A stretch of 64,000 bases of DNA from Planctomycetota bacterium (lineage in GTDB: Bacteria; Planctomycetota; B15-G4). Shown here one piece after another: positions 1 through 9,225 of the stretch (position 1 is the stretch's first letter; each line of letters begins with the position of its first letter). Location of the stretch: the NCBI GenBank assembly GCA_021604805.1, contig BQJR01000005.1, forward strand, positions 62,001-126,000, read 5' to 3'. Under the pieces are notes generated by a model. It had not been told where the DNA came from. It searched no databases and saw only the letters and a list, made by a program, of their open reading frames with translations. The position numbers and the translations under genes are program-made.

Positions 1-1203
1 CTGGAGCGAGAGGACCCACAGGGCGCCCTTGCGGATGATGCCGGGGAACATGCCGGGGATGAAGGCCGTGCCGTTGGCGCCCACGGCGAGCTCGTGGGTG
101 CCGTCGCCATCGAGGTCGCCGAGCGAGCAGAGCGCGCTGCCGAAGCTGTCGGTCGCGGAGAGCGCGCCGCCGAAGCCGCCTTCGCCGGGGCCGATGCGCT
201 CGCTGGAACGCAGCGTGCCGTCGGCGTTCATCGAGAGCAGCCAGACCGTGTTGCTGATCTGACGCGACATGGCGATGTCCGGGACGCCGTCGCCATCCAC
301 ATCGCCGAGCGGCGCCACGTGCGAGGGGTTGATCGGTGCTTGGAGGCCGCCGGTGCCGCCTGCGATCACGGCGGTGTTGATCACCGAACCGTCGGCAGCG
401 AGGAAGGCGATGCGGAAGTCGCCCGACACGGCGTAGGCCAGCTCGGTGACGCCGTTGTCGTCGAGGTCCCCGACAGCTCCGAGGAAGGCGCTGGTGGCGA
501 GCGCAGGGTCGGCGGCGGCGCTGAGCGGCACCGAGTTCAACAACGAGCCGTCGGTGTCGAGCAACAGCAGGAGCGTGGCGTGCACCGCGAACCCGTTGCC
601 CCAAGGCAGACGCAGCGCGAGGTCTTGTGTGCCGTTGCCGTCGATGTCGCCGACCGACGCGAGCGAGGGGTCGATGCCCGAGCCGGGGATCAGCGCGCTG
701 TACGGGATCTCCACGATGTCGCCGACCGTGCCATTGCTCTCGAGCATCAGGATCCAGACCGACTCGGGGATCGCGGTCGCCATGGCGAGGTCGGGCACGC
801 CATCACCGTTCACGTCGCCCACGCGCGCCACGCCGCCGCCGAACTCGTTGCTGCCCGAGGGCAGGTCGGTCGTGAAGCCGCCGAGGCCCTCGGCGATCTG
901 TTGCTCGGCGAGCACGCTGCCGTCGCTGTCCATGAACAGGATCCAGAGTGTGCCGCGACGGTCGTTCTGGTTGCCGCAGCCCATGGCGAGATCGGTCACG
1001 CCGTTGCCGTCCACGTCGCCGATGTCGGCGATGTCGGAACCGAAGCCGGTGTCGCCGAGGAGCGAACCGTCGAAGCCGCCGAGCCCCTGGTCGATCTTCA
1101 GCTCACTCACGACGGCGGCGAGTGAGGATTGCGCAGTGAGCGCAGCGGGCGTGATGCAGAGTGCCAGCGCGGTGAGCGCGAGGCGGCGGCTGAAGCGGGT
1201 CAT
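1..1203 (-). CDS. Secreted FG-GAP/VCBS repeat protein, 3' part outside window
   Basis: The reading frame is open from an ATG at 1203 to the left edge, 401 codons without a stop, so the C-terminus is missing. A clear Shine-Dalgarno sequence (GAGGAGAAG) precedes the ATG. The protein starts with a Sec-type signal peptide (MTRFSRRLALTALALC, cleavage probably near ALTAQ). The rest consists of repeats with the calcium-binding-like pattern D-x-D-G-D/N-G-x-x-D-L-A, for example GDVDGNGVTDLAMG, GDVNGDGVPDLAMA and GDLDGDGTHELAVG, at least six copies. This is the FG-GAP/VCBS family, which folds as an extracellular beta-propeller. The role is unknown; an exported surface or matrix protein is likely. It is transcribed divergently from serA. 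Confidence 0.85.
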   Translation of the reverse strand, partial: MTRFSRRLALTALALCITPAALTAQSSLAAVVSELKIDQGLGGFDGSLLGDTGFGSDIADIGDVDGNGVTDLAMGCGNQNDRRGTLWILFMDSDGSVLAEQQIAEGLGGFTTDLPSGSNEFGGGVARVGDVNGDGVPDLAMATAIPESVWILMLESNGTVGDIVEIPYSALIPGSGIDPSLASVGDIDGNGTQDLALRLPWGNGFAVHATLLLLLDTDGSLLNSVPLSAAADPALATSAFLGAVGDLDDNGVTELAYAVSGDFRIAFLAADGSVINTAVIAGGTGGLQAPINPSHVAPLGDVDGDGVPDIAMSRQISNTVWLLSMNADGTLRSSERIGPGEGGFGGALSATDSFGSALCSLGDLDGDGTHELAVGANGTAFIPGMFPGIIRKGALWVLSLQ

Positions 1204-1586
1204 GGAGCTTCTCCTCGGGAGACGAGCGTTGCGCGCGCGCCTCGTGTTGCTGTGTGGCTTTCGCACCCCCTGCCCCCAGCAGGCCGGACGGGTGTTCACC
1301 AGACTTGGCGACAAGCGCGCGGCGCGAACGCAGCACGAATCGGCGCGCGACGGCTGGACTCCACTGCGGAGCCCGCGCGGGCCGCGCGCTCGGATCGCAA
1401 GCCCGGACCACCTGCCGACAGCCCGATGCCAGGGCCGCCGGGTGACGCGCCCACACCCGCTGTGAGACACTCAGGCGCTAGTTTCAGCCGGAAAAAACCG
1501 AACATTCCGACGGCCACGCGCGCGCCCGACGCGCCCGCGCCGCCGCCCTTCGCGCCTTCACATCACCCAGGAACGTCCCGACCGCC
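1204..1586. other. Intergenic region between divergent genes
   Basis: About 380 bases without a convincing gene. It must hold promoters for the leftward FG-GAP gene and for serA. Most is GC-rich; the least GC-rich part is around 1480-1510, where a short inverted repeat CGGAA...TTCCG (1489-1509) flanks an A-tract about 80 bases before serA. No sigma-70 boxes stand out. Confidence 0.4.
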
Positions 1587-3221
1587 ATGTCCGCCACCGA
1601 GTCTTTGCCCGTGTCTGCTCACCATCCGAAGGCCGCCGCCACGCGCGTGCTCGTCGCCGACAACCTCGATCCCGCGGGCGTCGAACTGCTGCGCGAAGCT
1701 GGGCTCGATGTCGACGTGCAGATGGGCCTGTCGCCCGAAGAACTCGCGGTCGCCGCGAAGAACGCGCACGGCATCCTCGTGCGCAGCGCCGCGAAGGTCA
1801 CCGCCGACGTGATCGCCGCCGCGCCGCAACTGCGCGCCGTGGGGCGCGCGGGCATCGGCGTCGACAACATCGATCTGGATGCGGCGAGCGAGCGCGGCGT
1901 GCTCGTGATGAACACGCCACTGGCCAACGCCACGACCACGGCCGAGTTGGCCATCGCGCACTTGTTCGGCTTGGCGCGTCATCTCGCGCGCGCGAACCAG
2001 TCGATGGTCGAAGGCCGCTGGGACAAGAAGAAGCTCGTCGGCCATGAGCTCACGGGCAAGACCTTGTGCGTTGTCGGCCTCGGCAAGATCGGTCGACTGG
2101 TCGCCGAGCGCGGCGTGGGCCTTAAGATGAAGGTGATCGCGCACGACCCGTTCCTGCAAGGCGAGAGCCCGGTGCAAGGCGTGGAGCTCGTGAGTTTCGA
2201 CGACGCCTTGAAGCGCGCCGACTACCTCACGCTGCACGTGCCCAAGGGCGCGAACACCGCAGGCCTGATCAACGCTGACGCCCTCGCGCAGATGAAGCCG
2301 AGCGCCGCGCTGATCAACTGCGCGCGCGGCGGCATCGTGGTCGAAGCCGACCTGGTCGCCGCACTCAGCGACGGCAAGCTCGCCGGCGCCGCGCTCGACG
2401 TGTTCGAGACCGAACCGCTGCCCGAGGACAGCCCGCTGCGCGCCGTCCCCAACCTGCTCATGACGCCGCACCTCGGCGCCAGCTCGAGCGAGGCGCAAGT
2501 GCGCGTGTCCACCGAGATCGCCGCGCAGATGATCGACTATCTGCTCAAGGGCGAAGCGCGCTGCGCCGTGAACGCGCCGAGTGTGGCGCCGGAGTTGCTC
2601 GCGAAGTTGCGCCCGTTCATGCAGCTCGGCGGCTGCCTGGGCCGCATGGTCGGCCAGCTCGCCGCGTCGCCCGTGGTGAAGCTCGAAGTCAGCTACGTGG
2701 GTGAACTCGCCGAACTCGAAACCGACCCGCTGCGCCGCGAAGTGCTCGCCGGCTTGTTGAGCATCGGGCGCGAGGCGCCGGTGAACGCCGTGAACGCCGA
2801 GCGCGTGGCCGACGACCGCGGCCTCAAGGTGCTCGAAGAACGCACGCGCAAGGGCAGCGACTACACCGCGCTGCTCAAGCTCAACGCCTTCACCGCCGAC
2901 GGCACCGAACACGTGCTCGCCGGCACCGTGTGGCGCGGTCAGCCGAGGCTCGCCGTCTTCGAAGGCTTCGGCGTGGACTTCCGCCCCGAAGGCACGCTGC
3001 TCGTGACGCGTCACCTCGACCAGCCGGGCGTGCTCGGCCAAGTCGCCACCTGGCTCGGCACGATCGACGTGAACATCGGCGGCCTGCACATGGCCGCGGC
3101 CGGTCACGCCGGCGAACCCGCGCTGGCCGTGTTCGAAACCGACCGCGCGCTCACCACCGACGAACAGAAGGCGCTGCGAGAGTTGCCCCCGATCGTGTCG
3201 ACCTGCGTGTTGCAGGTGTGA
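1587..3221 (+). CDS. serA: D-3-phosphoglycerate dehydrogenase (long form with ACT domain)
   Basis: This enzyme oxidises 3-phosphoglycerate to 3-phosphohydroxypyruvate, the first step of serine synthesis, in the cytoplasm. The 544 residues match the long (type 1) form: substrate domain, NAD domain with GLGKIG at 164-169, catalytic Arg247 (NCARGG), Glu274 (DVFETEPLPED) and His295 (TPHLGASSSEAQ), an intervening domain around 330-460, and a C-terminal ACT-type regulatory domain. The ATG at 1587 follows a weak AGGAACG; a later start would begin at the conserved TRVLVADNL segment, so the first 18 residues are uncertain. The phosphatase and aminotransferase of the pathway lie about 6 kb downstream beyond the RHS gene. 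Feedback regulation by serine through the ACT domain is expected from the family. Confidence 0.95.
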   Translation: MSATESLPVSAHHPKAAATRVLVADNLDPAGVELLREAGLDVDVQMGLSPEELAVAAKNAHGILVRSAAKVTADVIAAAPQLRAVGRAGIGVDNIDLDAASERGVLVMNTPLANATTTAELAIAHLFGLARHLARANQSMVEGRWDKKKLVGHELTGKTLCVVGLGKIGRLVAERGVGLKMKVIAHDPFLQGESPVQGVELVSFDDALKRADYLTLHVPKGANTAGLINADALAQMKPSAALINCARGGIVVEADLVAALSDGKLAGAALDVFETEPLPEDSPLRAVPNLLMTPHLGASSSEAQVRVSTEIAAQMIDYLLKGEARCAVNAPSVAPELLAKLRPFMQLGGCLGRMVGQLAASPVVKLEVSYVGELAELETDPLRREVLAGLLSIGREAPVNAVNAERVADDRGLKVLEERTRKGSDYTALLKLNAFTADGTEHVLAGTVWRGQPRLAVFEGFGVDFRPEGTLLVTRHLDQPGVLGQVATWLGTIDVNIGGLHMAAAGHAGEPALAVFETDRALTTDEQKALRELPPIVSTCVLQV

Positions 3222-3275
3222 GCGCGGCACGACGGCGTCGCTGCACGCGACGCGCGCCCTGAGGTGGAAACGCCA

Positions 3276-3309
3276 CCAAGCCGACCTCTCTTGCGAGAGG
3301 CCGGCTTGG
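3276..3309. terminator. Bidirectional terminator hairpin between serA and the RHS gene
   Basis: A long stem (CCAAGCCG-A-CCTCTC, loop TTGC, GAGAGG-C-CGGCTTGG) lies 55 bases after the serA stop and 12 bases beyond the stop of the convergent RHS gene. There is no clear T-tract, as is common in GC-rich genomes. Confidence 0.7.
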
Positions 3310-3320
3310 GAGTCGGCGGC

Positions 3321-6300
3321 TCAACCGTCGTGATGCCTTCCCTTGCCACCTGGGAAGTGCCCACCCCCACCGGAGGCCGCCCCTCCCTTGGGTTCCTTCT
3401 CGCTGGGCTTGTCGACGTTGCCCGAGTCGCCTCCATCGGGACTCGGCGTCCACGTGGCGATCCCCGAGTGAGGACCGGTGCGTTGCGAACCCCGTTTCCC
3501 TGAATTTGAGGGCGGGCGTGACGGCACCGGCCGAGCGCTCCGCGCCCACGCTTGGTTGAGCACATAGGACGCACCGGTGTACCGGCTCTGGCTACGCGCG
3601 TTGACTCCGCCGCCCCCGGAAGTCGCACCATTCACGCCGCTGCGAGTCGGAGCGCCTGCGGGGGCGGCCTTGGTGGTCGAGTTGGGGTTGGGCTTCCCAC
3701 CGAAACCGAAGTAAAGGGCGCCGCCAGTTCCGTCGTTGGGGCCGCAGCGTTCAAGGAAGGCGCGGATGAACATCTCACTGACATCAATGCTCTCGGCCAT
3801 CCTCTGGATCTTCAGGGGGCCATCGATGAGGTTGTCGGGATCGGTGTTGGTATCCCACGGCGTGATGATTTCCTCTGCCGAATCCGCGGCGTGCCCCCAG
3901 TCCTCGTTCTCGTACGGGTTGCCATCCGCGTCGCGATGAGCGACGAAGTCCTGAACGAAGTGTAGAGCCTTACCGAGGTTCGTGGCATCACACGCATCTG
4001 CAAGGACGTCGGTGTGGAACTCGAGCCAGATGCGCCGTGTGATGTCGTTGCCCAGAGCGTGATACTCGATGTTCTGACGATTGTCGCCGAAGGGCCAAGC
4101 CTTGTTCTCCGAGTTGTCCTGCTCGATGTTGGCCCACACTGCTGTCAACTCGAACTCCGAAGGGACAGCCTGCGACCCAAAGTCCGTCATCACTCGCAAC
4201 ATCGCTGCCTTCGTGAGCCCCGCGTGAGTGTTCTTTCCAGCTGGATCGTCGAGCGAACCAGGCTCATTGAGTCCGTACGGATCCCTGCGATGCGGGTTGT
4301 TGTGCACGAAGTGGAAGCGGTTGCGACCGTCCGGGAACCCCAGTGGGTCGGGTGTCGCGAATCGCCCGACCTCCGGTAGATAGAGTCGATTGCGGAAGTC
4401 GAGGAAGCTGCCCATCCCATCGATGTGCCATCGACCCTGGAAGCCCACGGGGTTGCCGATGAGCGAGTCGCCGCCTGAGACGAGCTGGCCCGTCACCGCG
4501 GACGCGCGGTATCGATTGCCGAAGTCGCTGTAGCGGTAGGACTCACGGATCGCGCCCACCTCGTCGGTCAGGACGGAAGCGGAGCTTCGCCAGTCGGCGA
4601 AGACCTGGAACTGCTCACCCGTGTCCTTCCTCGCGATCTCGAGCGTGTCGTCGATCGCGCCCGAGTAGTGGTGCTCGAAGACACGCGTGAGGCCCGGCTC
4701 GTCGACCGTCCGTTCAATGGCGTGGTGGCCCCAGTAGGCGAGCGTTTCGGTCGTCCCTGCCTGAGCGTCGTGGGTCTCGATCCGTCGGCCCAATGGGTCG
4801 TAGAACAGCCGCGTGAGGCCTCCGTTCTCCTTGATCGTGGCGACGTGGCCGAAGGCGTCGTAGTGGAGCTCGCGACCACTCGTCGACTCGGAGTAGCTGC
4901 CGTCGAGGTCGGATGTGATGGTCTCGCTGCCGAACGACTGGAGCTCGTTGAGCAGGCCCGTCACGAAGGCGAGTACCAACGGCCCGGCGCCCGCATCGAC
5001 CGACATGAAGTCGCGGTTGAAAAGCGCGTCGTACTGGTAGTCCATCTTGAACGGCGCGGCGTTCTGCTCGTTAACATCAAAGACGCCGTCGTCAAAGTCC
5101 GCAGCGGGGAGCCCCGAGCGGCTGGCATCGAGCTGCTGAGCGGCGTCGTACTCGTAGTGGACGCCTCCATCCAGGAACCCTGTCGGCAGGGTCGAACCGT
5201 CTTGCGCAAAGAACTCCTGGAGCACGTCCACGGGATCCCCCAAACCGTCACGCGTCATGCTGAAGCGCGCGAGCAGCTGTCCGGCGCTCTCGTGTTCGAT
5301 CGACGTCACGTTGCCGAGCGCGTCGTGACCGAGGAAGGTGACAGCTCCGGCGTCGCGGCGCCGCTCGACGACACGCCGCCCCTCGAACACGTTGTCCAGC
5401 AACTGACGCGATGCTGTGCCCTCGACCTTGTCCACTCGATCGAGTCGATCGACGCCGTCATAGGTGTACTCCGCATAGTTATTCGAAGCCGACGTGTGCG
5501 TCGGGTACAGCAGGCGCCAGAACCGACCCATCGCGTCGTAGCGTGCCTTGACGGTCGAGAGGACACTCCCGGGAATGACCTGCACGCCGCCGCCGGGAAT
5601 CACCACGGTCTGCGGCTTACGGCTCGTCTCTTCCTTCTCGAGGCCGCCGAGGCTGTTGACGACGCGCTCCACGATGACGGTGTCATGCTCCGCGCTGACC
5701 ATGCGACCCATTCCGTCGTAGTCGAAGTTGAACACCGAGGGACCCAGCACACCGGGCCCACGCGCGATGTCGAGCTGCTCGAGCCGCCCTACCGGATCGT
5801 AGGTGAAGTCGAACACCGAACCGTTCGGGTCGATGCGCTGCACCAGTCGGAACGCCTTGTCCCAGTCGTACGACTCCGTGGTCCCATCCGCGTACGTGCG
5901 AAGCTCAAGGTCGCCGAACACGCTGTAGGCGTGCTGCGTGACCTGATCGGGGTCGAGCCCGCCATCGGCGGTGATGGAGAGGGGGCGGTCCGAAGCGTCG
6001 TAGGTGAAGAGGGTTCTGATGTCCTTCACTCCGCCAACCACCCTCGTGCGTGAGCGTTCACGCCCCGCCTCGTCGTACTCCCACTCGCTCACGCGGCCCG
6101 ACCGATCGACCTGACGGCGGAGCTGGCCACCCAACGTCCACTCGAGCGTCTTCGAGACCCCGACGGCATCCTGGACCTCGAGCAAGCGCCCCTCCGCGTC
6201 GTAGGCCATGAAGTGACTCACCAGGCGCTCGGAGGACGTACCCGCGAGCTCGTCGCCCTCGAGTTCGAAGAGCTGCTCCGGGAGGCCGTGCTGGCCATAG

Positions 6301-8831
6301 GTCAAGCGCCAACCGTTGGCGGGGGTCATCGAGTCGGTCGCGCTGATCAGCTCACCGGCTTCGTTGTAGGCGTACGTGAATTGCGTCCCGTCCTCGAAGG
6401 TGCGTTGAACGAGGTTGCCGTTCGCGTCATAGGCGTACGTGGTCGTCAACATGCCGTCGTCACCGTCCAACGGTGAGCCGTTCGCCTTGACGGCGCGGAC
6501 GCTCCGCTCGACGAGGCGATTCTGGAGATCCCAAGCCTGCGAGATGCGAGCCAGGAGTTCGCCGCTCGGCGAGTGCAGCTCACGGGAGAGCAGGTTGCGG
6601 TCCTCGTCCCAGCCGTAGTGAGCCGAACGGCCGAGCGCATCGGTCATCGACGCGAGGTGCCCATGCTCGTCGTGGGTGTAGGTGACGTCCTGACCGAGCG
6701 GGTCGGTGCGCCGTAGCAGCAGGTCGTCCTCGTCGTACGCGAAGCCGATGAATCGATCGTCGTCGGTCGACTGCAGGTCACCCGGCATCCGAACCTCGAC
6801 AGGCTGGTTGCGCTCGTTGTAGAGCCACTCAACCCGCTCGCCTTCCGGATGGGTGGCAGCGACGAGGCGGGCGTTCAGATCGTAGTCGTAGGTGATCGTC
6901 GCCGTACTCGAGGTATCGAGATCGGTGGTGACGCTCGTGATCTGGTTGAGCAAGTTGTACGTGAAGGACGTCTCTCGCCACCCATCGCCAAACGGCGAGT
7001 CATCGGACGTGCGGTGTGAGACCTGTCGCCCGGAAAGATCGTAGTCGATCTCGACGACCCGCCAACGCCCCGACGGGCCCTCGTCCACGCGCGTGAGTTG
7101 CCGGGTCACGCGACGGCGAGTATCGTATTCAAACAACGCCTCGGACGACGAGCCGCTACAGGCACAGGAGTTGATCGTGTGGATGAGGTTCATCGACGCG
7201 TCGTAGTTCATCAGCGTGACGCGATCGCCGCCCGCCAACTCTCGAACCTGCACGGACGGGTAGGGTTCGAGGCCCTCGTACTCGTAGCGAGTCACGACGT
7301 CGAGCCCGTCAACCTGCGTCAAGCGCCGCCCGAACCGATCGTAGGTCCATGAGACGGAGATCTGCTCGGGACCACTCGGCCCATCGACGACCGGGAAATC
7401 CACCTTCGTGAGGTTCCCCTGGGCGTCGTACTCGTAGCGGAACTTCCTGAGCGGGTCCGCAGACCAGACTGGATGAGCGTTCACGCGCGGAGTCGTCGCC
7501 GTCGCCATCGCGAACCCGTTGCTCGCGTCACCATAGGTCCACGACCAGACCAAGCTCTCCGCGTCGCTCGCTCCGTCGTACGGGCGCTCGATGCGAGCCA
7601 AAAGGCTCGCATGTCCGCGTGGATCGGCGTTCGCTTCATCCCAGACCCACTCGATGGTGCGGCCGCTGGGGCGCACCTCCTTCACCTTCTCATACGCCGC
7701 GTTGTAGGCGTACGTCGTGACGAGCCAGTCGCTCGTGGCGTCGTCCCACATCTGACGCTCCAGGACCTTGTGGCTGTCGAGATCGACGAGGTACCGCACT
7801 ACGTCGCCCATTCGATCCGCCACCTCCACGAGAGGCGAGTTCGAATAGTCGACCGTGAACACTTGATTCGACTCACCCAGGCGCTGCTGCACGACCCGAC
7901 CACTCGCGTCCCAGGTGTTCACGAGGTAGGGCTCTGACGCCCCGGGCTCTTGGATCGAGGTCAGGCGGCCTTCCGCGTTGTAGGTGAAAGTGCGTGTCGC
8001 ACCAGAAGGGTGCTGAGCCGTTGGCGGAAGCGTCACGCCCACGAGATCACCCGCGACGTCATAGGCGTAGCTCACGGTCGCGCCACTCGGGTCGGTGATG
8101 CTCGCGATCTTGCCAGAGCCAGGGCCACTACTGTGCCAAGAGACGACTGCGCTGCGCCCCAGCGTGTCGATGATCTCGATCAGCTGGGAAGACGTCTGCG
8201 CGTCGTAGACGAATTGCAGTGCCTGGCCGTGCGGGTCCTCGATGCGAGTGAGCTGATAGTTTCCGTAGTGCGGCCACGCAGCGTCCGTCGACTCGAGTTC
8301 GAACAGGTAGGTCACCCCGTCGCGGCTCGTCAACGTATGGGTCCAAACACCGGTGAGCGGATGCTTGTTGGATTGTGCCCGGTAGGACATCCCGGGGGCG
8401 GCGTCGTAGGCGATCGAGAACACCGTCGTGCTCGCCTTGGTGAATCGGTCACGCCTGTTCTGACCGTTGTAGAAGAACAGGTCATCACCGATCTGGGTCC
8501 AGCGCACACGCATGAGGAGTGGCGAATCCCAGCGGCGCCCGAACGGCCCTTCGGTGCCGTTCTCGCTGCGGTAGTAGCGGTTGACCTCGAAGTCGAGGCC
8601 CGTGCCGGGGATATATAAGTCGCGCTCGGACAAGCCGAAGCCACCGGTCACGAGATCGAGTGGATCTGGCTCGTCATCGGTCGGGTCATCTCCGTCATCG
8701 TCGACATCCGGCGGTACGGCTTCGACATCGTCGGGCGGCGGTACGTCTTCGAAGCTGAGCCCCCAAACTTGACCTGCCGCGCCAAGCACAACGAGCAACG
8801 CGATCAGTAATATCTTCAGAGAGTGCGTCAT
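3321..8831 (-). CDS. RHS/YD-repeat protein with possible zinc phospholipase-like C-terminal domain
   Basis: About 1836 residues. The ATG at 8831 gives a signal peptide (MTHSLKILLIALLVVLGAAG); an in-frame GTG at 8849 is an alternative. Residues about 40-110 resemble DUF6531 (DPLDLVTGGFGLSERDL, then a YYRS...FGRRWDS segment). Dozens of YD repeats (YD..GR, Y.YD) follow, forming the expected beta-cocoon, and the RHS core ends near residue 1519 with RFATPDPLGFPDG and HNNPHRRDPYGL. The remaining ~317 residues are unrelated to RHS: LGKALHFVQDFVAH and a later WGH resemble the metal-binding signature of the phospholipase C/P1 nuclease fold, followed by a Gly/Ser/Pro-rich tail. RHS proteins often deliver C-terminal toxins. 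Codons carry more A/T in third position than neighbours (GGA, CCT, ACT, GCA), suggesting transfer. No immunity-like gene follows. Confidence 0.9.
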   Translation of the reverse strand: MTHSLKILLIALLVVLGAAGQVWGLSFEDVPPPDDVEAVPPDVDDDGDDPTDDEPDPLDLVTGGFGLSERDLYIPGTGLDFEVNRYYRSENGTEGPFGRRWDSPLLMRVRWTQIGDDLFFYNGQNRRDRFTKASTTVFSIAYDAAPGMSYRAQSNKHPLTGVWTHTLTSRDGVTYLFELESTDAAWPHYGNYQLTRIEDPHGQALQFVYDAQTSSQLIEIIDTLGRSAVVSWHSSGPGSGKIASITDPSGATVSYAYDVAGDLVGVTLPPTAQHPSGATRTFTYNAEGRLTSIQEPGASEPYLVNTWDASGRVVQQRLGESNQVFTVDYSNSPLVEVADRMGDVVRYLVDLDSHKVLERQMWDDATSDWLVTTYAYNAAYEKVKEVRPSGRTIEWVWDEANADPRGHASLLARIERPYDGASDAESLVWSWTYGDASNGFAMATATTPRVNAHPVWSADPLRKFRYEYDAQGNLTKVDFPVVDGPSGPEQISVSWTYDRFGRRLTQVDGLDVVTRYEYEGLEPYPSVQVRELAGGDRVTLMNYDASMNLIHTINSCACSGSSSEALFEYDTRRRVTRQLTRVDEGPSGRWRVVEIDYDLSGRQVSHRTSDDSPFGDGWRETSFTYNLLNQITSVTTDLDTSSTATITYDYDLNARLVAATHPEGERVEWLYNERNQPVEVRMPGDLQSTDDDRFIGFAYDEDDLLLRRTDPLGQDVTYTHDEHGHLASMTDALGRSAHYGWDEDRNLLSRELHSPSGELLARISQAWDLQNRLVERSVRAVKANGSPLDGDDGMLTTTYAYDANGNLVQRTFEDGTQFTYAYNEAGELISATDSMTPANGWRLTYGQHGLPEQLFELEGDELAGTSSERLVSHFMAYDAEGRLLEVQDAVGVSKTLEWTLGGQLRRQVDRSGRVSEWEYDEAGRERSRTRVVGGVKDIRTLFTYDASDRPLSITADGGLDPDQVTQHAYSVFGDLELRTYADGTTESYDWDKAFRLVQRIDPNGSVFDFTYDPVGRLEQLDIARGPGVLGPSVFNFDYDGMGRMVSAEHDTVIVERVVNSLGGLEKEETSRKPQTVVIPGGGVQVIPGSVLSTVKARYDAMGRFWRLLYPTHTSASNNYAEYTYDGVDRLDRVDKVEGTASRQLLDNVFEGRRVVERRRDAGAVTFLGHDALGNVTSIEHESAGQLLARFSMTRDGLGDPVDVLQEFFAQDGSTLPTGFLDGGVHYEYDAAQQLDASRSGLPAADFDDGVFDVNEQNAAPFKMDYQYDALFNRDFMSVDAGAGPLVLAFVTGLLNELQSFGSETITSDLDGSYSESTSGRELHYDAFGHVATIKENGGLTRLFYDPLGRRIETHDAQAGTTETLAYWGHHAIERTVDEPGLTRVFEHHYSGAIDDTLEIARKDTGEQFQVFADWRSSASVLTDEVGAIRESYRYSDFGNRYRASAVTGQLVSGGDSLIGNPVGFQGRWHIDGMGSFLDFRNRLYLPEVGRFATPDPLGFPDGRNRFHFVHNNPHRRDPYGLNEPGSLDDPAGKNTHAGLTKAAMLRVMTDFGSQAVPSEFELTAVWANIEQDNSENKAWPFGDNRQNIEYHALGNDITRRIWLEFHTDVLADACDATNLGKALHFVQDFVAHRDADGNPYENEDWGHAADSAEEIITPWDTNTDPDNLIDGPLKIQRMAESIDVSEMFIRAFLERCGPNDGTGGALYFGFGGKPNPNSTTKAAPAGAPTRSGVNGATSGGGGVNARSQSRYTGASYVLNQAWARSARPVPSRPPSNSGKRGSQRTGPHSGIATWTPSPDGGDSGNVDKPSEKEPKGGAASGGGGHFPGGKGRHHDG

Positions 8832-9225
8832 TGATGGGATCCGATTCACCGGGGTACGGACAGGTCGAGGGCGCCAGGTGATCCAAACCGAGGCCCACTC
8901 GCGTCGGGAAGAGACGAACGAGTGCGCAAGGCCCCACCCTTCCTCATGTGGGACACCGCGGACCTCGCACCTGTTTCAAATACTTGCGTCGCGACGCTCG
9001 CTCGCAGTTTCACTATTCGCGTTGCTCACGAGCAGGTGCGTGCGCTCGGCAGTGCACTCGGGTTGCAGCCTGTGAGAGCCTCCAAGCTCAGGCTGCCACT
9101 GCGCCGGGCCTGCATCAGCGAACCAGCATCGGTGGTAACCGGACCAGGCCAGCACGTATGTTGGGCAGTGCTGCGCCTGACCGTGGTGCGATCTCGCACA
9201 CACTCGGCACGCACGCACGAACCCC
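8832..9225. other. Intergenic region between divergent RHS and serB-type genes
   Basis: About 390 bases with no supported gene. It should contain both divergent promoters. The only structure I see is an 8-bp perfect inverted repeat, GCAGCCTG at 9065-9072 and CAGGCTGC at 9089-9096, with a 16-base loop and no T-tract; it could be a hairpin in the serB leader or the remains of an insertion border. Confidence 0.4.

Noticed and set aside
94-1465. Long plus-strand open frames opposite the FG-GAP gene
   Set aside because: They are antisense shadows: composition is Arg/Ala/Val-biased without domains, while the minus-strand frame has a signal peptide, ribosome binding site and repeated calcium loops.
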